From the NCBI GenBank assembly GCA_001717545.1, contig CP017039.1, positions 930,001-994,000 of the forward strand: a DNA stretch of 64,000 bases, written 5' to 3'. Under the pieces are notes generated by a model, which was not told where the DNA came from, made no database searches, and saw only the letters and a program-made list of their open reading frames with translations. The DNA is from Anaerolineaceae bacterium oral taxon 439. Its GTDB lineage: Bacteria > Chloroflexota > Anaerolineae > Anaerolineales > Anaerolineaceae. This document shows positions 58,419-64,000 of the stretch, one piece after another (within the stretch, counting starts at the first letter, position 1; each line of letters begins with the position of its first letter). The position numbers and the translations under genes were made by a program.

Positions 58419-60665
58419 ATGGAAACGAGACGAAAGAATCGCAGCTATCACCCTTTTCTGATCGGGGTTATCATCGCGGCGGGGATTGGCATTCTGGCGC
58501 TGGTATTCGATTCGCTCGCCGTAGTTCCGACGCATGTCGGAATGGGGCCGTTTAAGCAGGGGCTGCTGATCGCGCTGGCGTACCTGTTCCTGATTGCGTT
58601 CGACTTGCGCTGGAACGGGTATTCGCGAGGTTCGGCTATCGCCTGGGGCCTGGCGATTTCAGGGGGTGGATATTTTGTCCTGATCAACGTCTTCAGCTAT
58701 CGGTACCCAACGGCGAAAGCGCTCGATCGGATCGGGTTTTACTCGTTTCTGGCGCTGATGGCGCTGCTGTCGGGTTTGCTGCTGCGGCTGAACGCGCTGT
58801 CGGACGGAAAATTCTGTCGGCCGATCGGGTTGAGCGAGCGATTCGCGAACGTATTGGCGATCGTATTCCTGATCCTCAGCCTGCTGCCGGTCGTGCAGAG
58901 CGGTTTTTATTGGGACGACGCCTATTTCTCGGTCCAGCTTCCCGGGCTGCGCCTGGCGGGCGGGTCGATCTGGGAGCGGACCTGGGGCGAGATCGTTCGC
59001 TACGTTTCGCGCGGCCGGATCAATCCGTTCGCGACGTTTCAGTTTTTCTTTTTCTATCTTCTTCCGGACGCGCGCGCGTATAAAGTTTTCCTGATCCTGA
59101 TGACGATCCTGAGCGTCCTCTCTTTCTGGATCTTAGCGCGGCGGATTTTCGGTCCGCGGAGAATCGTGACGCTGTCGATATTGCTGCTGCCGATCTGCTT
59201 CCAGCTGCGTTTGTATCATGATCCGCTGGTTTCGTATTATGGATTGATGCAGGTGCTGATGATCGAGTTCTGCTGGGCGATGACGCTATGGATCGATTTC
59301 CTGCGGAGCGGGCGAAAGGGGCGTCTCGTCGGGAGCCTCGTCCTCTTCATGATCGGGCTGCTGACGTATGAGATGTTTTATCCGCTGCTGTTGATTTTTA
59401 TCATGACGGCGGTTTTCGAGCGGAAATCGGTTCCGGCCGGGCTGCGCGCCGCGTGGGGCCATCTTCTGATCACGGCGCTGCTTTTCGCGTTGACGATCGC
59501 GCTTAAATTTGCTTCGCCCGACGGCGCGGCGGGGTATTCCGGGACGACCTTTTCGGCGAATCCAGGTAAATTCTTTGCCGCATGGCTGAATCAGGCGACG
59601 GCGGCTTTCCCGTTCGCTTATCGCCTGAGCGCGCCGGAGTCGCTCGTCCTGACGCGGCTCGTTTTCCCGCGCGAGATTTTCAAGACGACGTTCTCGACGT
59701 TTATCGGCGGGATCGAATGGTGCGACGTTACCGCGCTGCTCGTCCTGTTCGTGCTGCTGTCGGAACTGCGCAAGGCGTTCAGCCCGGCAGAAGTTAAACC
59801 GTATCATTTTGCTTTCGGGCTGGCGCTATTGGCGCTGTCGTCGGTCGTTATCGCGCTGAGCCGGAAATATCAGGAGGAGCTCGTTCCTGGCGTCGGCTAC
59901 CTTCCGGTTTTCTTCGGCTACTTTGCCGCGGCGTGGCTGATTTTTATTGGAGTTGCCCGGATCTTCCCGTGGCTGTCCCGGCGCATGGGGGCGAATACGC
60001 CGTTCCTGATCGGTTTTTCCGTCTTCGCGGTCCTGTACTGCATGAATCAGCAGACGAACCGGGCCGTGATCCGTGTATTGAACGAGGGGTTCCTCTATGG
60101 GCGCGAGACGGCGGAGGAAGCGCTCCGCGGCGGGATCCTCGATCCCATATCGGACGGCGACCTGCTGATCTCAAATCAGCCGTCGGCGCTCTGGGAAACC
60201 GGATGGGAGGGGGAATATTCTTCAGCGCTTTTCTACTCGCTGAACAGCGGTTGTCCGGTTAACGCGATCTCTGCGCGCGCCTATCATCAGGCGATTCAGG
60301 ACGAAGCCTTCGCCGCCGAATTCGCTTCGAATCGCTACGTGATCGAGTCCGCGGGGAATCAGGACAGTGGCTTCGTGAAATTCGGGAAGCTGATCCAATC
60401 CGACCCGCCGGAGGATGGGGCGACGGAAATGGCCGGCGGGCCCGTTCAGCTCGAAAATCCGATCGTTAATTCGGTTTACGTTTTTATTCGCGGTTTCGAC
60501 CGGACCGCGGACGCGATTTCGTATGTCGGCTGGAGCGGGAACGGGGTTACGCTTCCGATTCGCGACGCCTGGCTGATTCGGACGACCGCGGCGGGAAGGC
60601 TCTATAAAGTCGACGATCCGAAAGCGATCCTCTTCGATTCGATCGGACTGACTTCGTTTCGTTAA
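58419..60665 (+). CDS. Polytopic GT-C-like membrane protein, paralog 1
   Basis: A 748-residue protein with about 12-14 hydrophobic helices and a soluble C-terminal part of about 180 residues. The loop SGFYWDDAYF (161-170) has an aspartate pair in the position of the GT-C catalytic site. LPICFQLRLYHDPLVSYYG, LLTYEMFYPLLLIF and ELVPGVGYLPVFFGY are shared with the next gene. No family name is certain; the layout suits a transferase using a polyprenyl-phosphate sugar outside the membrane. Starts next to its -10 box. Confidence 0.7.
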   Translation: METRRKNRSYHPFLIGVIIAAGIGILALVFDSLAVVPTHVGMGPFKQGLLIALAYLFLIAFDLRWNGYSRGSAIAWGLAISGGGYFVLINVFSYRYPTAKALDRIGFYSFLALMALLSGLLLRLNALSDGKFCRPIGLSERFANVLAIVFLILSLLPVVQSGFYWDDAYFSVQLPGLRLAGGSIWERTWGEIVRYVSRGRINPFATFQFFFFYLLPDARAYKVFLILMTILSVLSFWILARRIFGPRRIVTLSILLLPICFQLRLYHDPLVSYYGLMQVLMIEFCWAMTLWIDFLRSGRKGRLVGSLVLFMIGLLTYEMFYPLLLIFIMTAVFERKSVPAGLRAAWGHLLITALLFALTIALKFASPDGAAGYSGTTFSANPGKFFAAWLNQATAAFPFAYRLSAPESLVLTRLVFPREIFKTTFSTFIGGIEWCDVTALLVLFVLLSELRKAFSPAEVKPYHFAFGLALLALSSVVIALSRKYQEELVPGVGYLPVFFGYFAAAWLIFIGVARIFPWLSRRMGANTPFLIGFSVFAVLYCMNQQTNRAVIRVLNEGFLYGRETAEEALRGGILDPISDGDLLISNQPSALWETGWEGEYSSALFYSLNSGCPVNAISARAYHQAIQDEAFAAEFASNRYVIESAGNQDSGFVKFGKLIQSDPPEDGATEMAGGPVQLENPIVNSVYVFIRGFDRTADAISYVGWSGNGVTLPIRDAWLIRTTAAGRLYKVDDPKAILFDSIGLTSFR

Positions 60666-60719
60666 TCGGCGCGCGGAAACGGCGGCGAATCTGAATCTGG
60701 AAAAGCTGAGAAAAGAATC

Positions 60720-62945
60720 ATGAATCGATTGCTAACGTCTTCAAAAATACGCACGGTTTATTCGTCGCTCAAGCAGCTGGGCTTCTGGTTCAGCGTGCTG
60801 ACGGTTTTCGGTGGCGTTTACGGCTTTTTTGGCGAAACACGGTCTGGGAAAATCTTTTTCGTTGTGATTTTCCTGGTCGGCATATTCCTCGATCGCCAAT
60901 CAGAACGTTCTCTTGAGTCAGCGGCGGTCCGGCTCAGGATCGGTCCGTTTACGCTGTCGCGGAAGCTGATTTCGCGGCTGGCGCTGACGGCTGGGCTGGC
61001 TGGCGTTTATATCGCGGAGCGGAGCGCGCTGACAGGAACGCCGTCGCGTTTCGGGTATTTAACGCTGCTGCTCCCGGTTTGGGCGGTCCTGCTCCGGATT
61101 CCGATCCGGGACGCGGAGGAACGCGGGAATTCGTTCTTTGCGGTATGGAATCCTGAAATCTGGATCCTAGGGCTGACGGCGCTGATGCTGACGCCGATGC
61201 TGGAAGGCGGGTATTATTGGGATGACGCGGTGAACGCGACGGTTTACGGCGCGGAACGCTTCGACGCGGCGCCGCTGTGGCTGAATTTATCGGTGTTTAT
61301 TCAGAAATACTTCGCGTTGGGACGCGTTAACGTTCTTTCAGTCTACTATTACTTTTTCTTCTTGCTGCGGAACCCGCTGATTTATAAAACGCTGATTTTA
61401 CTGTTCATCCTGTTGAATCAGTTTTTATCCGGAATGATCGTTCGAAAGATCACCGGCTCGAAACGCATGGGGCAGCTGGTGATGCTGATCGCGCTGCTGT
61501 GTTTCCAGATGCGCCCGTATCAGGACGCGCTGACCGGATTTTACGCGCTGATGCAGCTGATTCTGGTCGAGCTGCTGCTGACGGCGTATTGGCTGATCAA
61601 GTATGTCCGCGAGGGGAAGCGCCGGTACCTCGTCGCATCGGTTTCAGCGTTCGCGATGGGGCTGTTCACGTATGAAGTCGTGTTCCCGTTCTTGCTGATG
61701 ATCCCCGTGATCGCCTGGGCGGAGTCGCGGAAGGTCAGGCGTGTCGTTGCCGTCAGCCTTCCTTACGTCGCCGTCTGGCTGGCGGCGGTCGGCGCAGTCG
61801 CGTACGTGCGGCTGAACCTGGACGCCGGGCTGGGGTACAGCGGCGCGGCGTTCAGTTGGGATTGGACGGCGATCCTGCGAACCTGGCTGAGGCAGACAGT
61901 CGCCGGGCTGCCGCTGAATTTTCATACGTTTGGGACCGAGGCGGCGATCCTGAGCGACGTTACCCAAATCGATCAGGTATTCAATTTCACGCCGGTAAAG
62001 CTGCTGTTCGCGATGAATGTTCTTGATTTCGTCCTGGCCGCGATCGCCGCATGGCTGATTTTCCGCGTTTTTTCACGGCTCCGACCGGATGCGCGCCCCG
62101 GATCGCTGCGGACGCTTGCCGCGCTTGGCGCGTCGCTGTTCCTGCTTTCCGGCGTCTCGATCGCGCTGAGCCTCCGTTATCAGGGTCAGCTTGTCCCCGG
62201 GTTGGGATATCTTCCGGCGTATCTGGGTTATTACGGGACGGCGATGCTGACGACGGCGCTGATCGGCGCGCTGTCTTCCTGTTTCCGGACGTGGCGCTAC
62301 GCTGACCGATGGATCCTGAAGGGGCTGACGGCGGCGTATGTCGTGGTCTTCGTAGTTACGCTGCAGGAGAACCGGAGCGTCCTGAACCTGCTGGACCGGG
62401 CATTTTCAGATCCGTATCGGGCCGGCTGCGACGCGCTGGCGGCGGGGATATTCGATTTTCTGCCCGGGAACGCGGCCGTCCTGACGACGAATCCGGGCGA
62501 TTATCTTTGGGAAGCGAACTGGAATGAGACCGGAATCGAGGGTGAATTCTGGACGATGGAATCCGGGCGGAACTTCCTGAACGGGACGCTGCGCGCGGGG
62601 CGGTTTCCCGCGCCTGGCGAGGCGTTCGCGGATCCCGGCGCGCCTGTTTACGCGTTTGAGTATGGCGGGAACGAGCTCGGGACGTTCGCGAAGTTAGGGC
62701 GTGTCGTCGAGGTCCGGACGGAAGCGGACGGCGGACGGAGCGTCCTGACCGACGGCGTGATTTATTTTATGGGCGGGAACTTTTTAAGACGTTCGGACGT
62801 TTCATATTTAAACGGAACCGGCGAGTTCATGCGTCTGTCGGGGAAGGCGATGCTGCGCGTCCGGGAGGACCGGCGCGGAACGATTTTCCACCTGCCCGAA
62901 GCGGAGACGCTGCGCTTCGAGACGCTTGACGTCGTGGGGTTTTAA
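60720..62945 (+). CDS. Polytopic GT-C-like membrane protein, paralog 2
   Basis: A 741-residue paralog of the preceding protein. GGYYWDDAVN (163-172) carries the aspartate pair; LLCFQMRPYQDALTGFYALM, GLFTYEVVFPFLLM and QLVPGLGYLPAYLGYYG match blocks of the first paralog in the same order. The soluble C-terminal part (FLPGNAAVLTTNPGDYLWEAN onward) is also alike. The 54-bp gap and shared strand suggest one transcript. The pair probably arose by tandem duplication followed by strong divergence. Donor and acceptor unknown. Confidence 0.7.
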   Translation: MNRLLTSSKIRTVYSSLKQLGFWFSVLTVFGGVYGFFGETRSGKIFFVVIFLVGIFLDRQSERSLESAAVRLRIGPFTLSRKLISRLALTAGLAGVYIAERSALTGTPSRFGYLTLLLPVWAVLLRIPIRDAEERGNSFFAVWNPEIWILGLTALMLTPMLEGGYYWDDAVNATVYGAERFDAAPLWLNLSVFIQKYFALGRVNVLSVYYYFFFLLRNPLIYKTLILLFILLNQFLSGMIVRKITGSKRMGQLVMLIALLCFQMRPYQDALTGFYALMQLILVELLLTAYWLIKYVREGKRRYLVASVSAFAMGLFTYEVVFPFLLMIPVIAWAESRKVRRVVAVSLPYVAVWLAAVGAVAYVRLNLDAGLGYSGAAFSWDWTAILRTWLRQTVAGLPLNFHTFGTEAAILSDVTQIDQVFNFTPVKLLFAMNVLDFVLAAIAAWLIFRVFSRLRPDARPGSLRTLAALGASLFLLSGVSIALSLRYQGQLVPGLGYLPAYLGYYGTAMLTTALIGALSSCFRTWRYADRWILKGLTAAYVVVFVVTLQENRSVLNLLDRAFSDPYRAGCDALAAGIFDFLPGNAAVLTTNPGDYLWEANWNETGIEGEFWTMESGRNFLNGTLRAGRFPAPGEAFADPGAPVYAFEYGGNELGTFAKLGRVVEVRTEADGGRSVLTDGVIYFMGGNFLRRSDVSYLNGTGEFMRLSGKAMLRVREDRRGTIFHLPEAETLRFETLDVVGF

Positions 62946-63075
62946 GGGATTCAGATGCGAAAAGTTCAGGACATGCTTTATGCTGATGATGGCGCCGGCG
63001 GTCCGATCGGGCGGGAAAACGTTTCGTTCAGGAACGGGGTTTTATCCCGGCGGGGTTTATGGTACGATTAGAAAA

Positions 63076-63093
63076 TCAGATTCATCAATCTGA
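63076..63093. promoter_or_regulatory. Inverted repeat in the leader of the last gene
   Basis: TCAGATT and AATCTGA form a perfect 7+7 inverted repeat with a CATC loop, 45 bp before the start of the secreted protein. It could be an operator or an mRNA hairpin. Nothing else is recognised in 62946-63138. Confidence 0.4.
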
Positions 63094-63138
63094 ACGTTTC
63101 CCTGCCGGTTCGGGGGGAGAGCTATGAAGGAGAGTTGC

Positions 63139-64000
63139 ATGAAAAATCCGCAGATGATACTGAAAAAAGCATGGCAGGCCGTCCTGGCTGTCGCCGTCGT
63201 CGCGCTGATCGCGGCGGGGTCGGTTTTCGCCGCGACCGAGTTCCTGAGCGGCGGGGACTGCAAAGCGTTTCATACGGACGGGATCCTGTTTACCGGAAGC
63301 GTTTCGATAACCGGGACGACGGTTGAAAAATGGCGCGATCGGGTCCTGGTGACGATTACCGATCCGAACGGCGTTGAATACACGACGGGCAACGACCGGG
63401 TCAAGGAGCTGATTTTATACGCCGCTTCGGACAGCACGCCCTACCAATGCCAGCAGCTGTCATCGAATCCGCCGAATCCGCCGAACTCGTTCAGCTGCAA
63501 CAGTTTCCCGAAGAACGGCGTCATCGCACGTGTCGGGATCCGTTTCATCCCCGCTTTCCAGGGCCCGAACCCGACCGACCCGGCGCTTCCGGGAAAATAT
63601 ACGATTAAGATTAACAGTCTGGTCGTTACGACGGATCAGCTGCTCGACGGGCACGCGACGATCGACGCGGTTTCGACGGCTTGCGCTTGGAATATGTCGA
63701 TCCGGGAATGGATCCCGGACCCGGACGGAACGCCGAAGACGGATAAATTCGTGTTTAATGCGAATAAAGAAGCTGCATGCCATGACGGCGGCGTCGTGCA
63801 AACGGCGCAGACGCTCAGTTTTAAGGACGAGCCCGGAAAGGCGTTTACGATCGTCAGCCTGCCGTTGGGCGAGGCGTTTGATACCGGGCGCGTTCGCTTT
63901 TACGGCGATAAGGTGATCAAGGAATTTGATTATAGTATAGAATTGAACTTTAAAAATAATGTTAATGTCGACTATAAAGTAACTTATGCGTATCATAAGG
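63139..64000 (+). CDS. Secreted protein of unknown function, runs off the window
   Basis: An open frame from ATG 63139 continues to the right edge without a stop (287 codons). AAGGAG lies 6 nt upstream. Residues 1-32 form a signal peptide: basic MKNPQMILKKAWQ, hydrophobic AVLAVAVVALIAAGSVF and an AAT cleavage region. The mature part contains few but regularly placed cysteines (GGDCKAF, PYQCQQL, FSCNSF, STACAWN, AACHDG) and many strands, so it is a beta-rich, disulfide-capable surface or secreted protein. NPPNPPNS is a short proline linker. No family is recognised. Confidence 0.75.
   Translation, partial: MKNPQMILKKAWQAVLAVAVVALIAAGSVFAATEFLSGGDCKAFHTDGILFTGSVSITGTTVEKWRDRVLVTITDPNGVEYTTGNDRVKELILYAASDSTPYQCQQLSSNPPNPPNSFSCNSFPKNGVIARVGIRFIPAFQGPNPTDPALPGKYTIKINSLVVTTDQLLDGHATIDAVSTACAWNMSIREWIPDPDGTPKTDKFVFNANKEAACHDGGVVQTAQTLSFKDEPGKAFTIVSLPLGEAFDTGRVRFYGDKVIKEFDYSIELNFKNNVNVDYKVTYAYHK

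Noticed and set aside
1-64000. tRNA, rRNA or insertion-sequence genes
   Set aside because: The short intergenic regions were read on both strands; no T-arm-like motif, no rRNA segment and no transposase frame were found.

Overview
The window is a GC-rich, densely packed bacterial chromosome segment with short gaps, many 4-bp ATGA overlaps and genes on both strands. The housekeeping genes (rnc-smc, recG-coaD, rsmI-rsmE, rpsU-infA, surE, a mutY fused to a Nudix domain) and a Pro/Thr-rich lipoprotein with an NBR1-like Ig domain fit an anaerobic member of the Chloroflexota, most likely class Anaerolineae. No LPS core or lipid A pathway is visible. The lineage is inferred from gene style, not from a marker tree. 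I see no rRNA, tRNA or CRISPR array.

Layout. (1) 1-6030 is an accessory region: an rRNA methyltransferase, two DUF4143-type AAA ATPases, a HEAT-repeat protein, a second copy of the methyltransferase 5' end, a 23-bp tandem repeat and a RelB/RelE-type toxin-antitoxin pair. (2) 6076-13862 is one long operon for an unusual surface sugar: glycosyltransferase, Gfo/Idh dehydrogenase, DegT aminotransferase, SDR, phosphoesterase, ATP-grasp ligase, WbmS-like deacetylase and a left-handed beta-helix acyltransferase. (3) 14063-20710 holds an AlbA_2 regulator and a leftward cluster for corrinoid salvage and remodelling (cobU, cbiR, cobS, a P-loop NTPase), plus GT87 and GNAT-like genes. (4) 20841-24432 is an ABC half-transporter pair behind two DtxR/IdeR-like iron boxes. 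(5) 24666-27011 is an NMT1-type ABC importer. (6) 27047-29496 has galE, a GT2 and an orphan HigA with a decayed HigB.

(7) 29571-40828 is mainly housekeeping: UvrD/PcrA, MutY, two MBL-fold proteins, infA-rpsU with its own promoter and terminator, the NBR1-domain lipoprotein, SurE, a DMT exporter, a GNAT and a GT39-like membrane transferase. (8) 40957-54589 has a TrpYZ-like ABC transporter without a binding protein, an orphan DNA methyltransferase coupled to rsmI-rsmE, then rnc-smc, a phosphohexomutase, recG and coaD. (9) 54655-64000 is again about the envelope: a coiled-coil protein, a flippase, an AT-rich island with a second AlbA_2 protein, two paralogous polytopic GT-C-like proteins and the start of a secreted Cys-containing protein that runs off the end.

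Together the genes describe a cell that invests in surface glycans (precursor synthesis, lipid-linked transfer, flipping, GT-C transfer), salvages corrinoids and takes up iron under metal control. The least explained parts are the 6-14 kb sugar operon, the CbiR corrinoid cluster, the ATPase/HEAT insertion bracketed by copies of a methyltransferase start, and a recurring promoter layout in which the -10 box lies 7-10 nt before the ATG.
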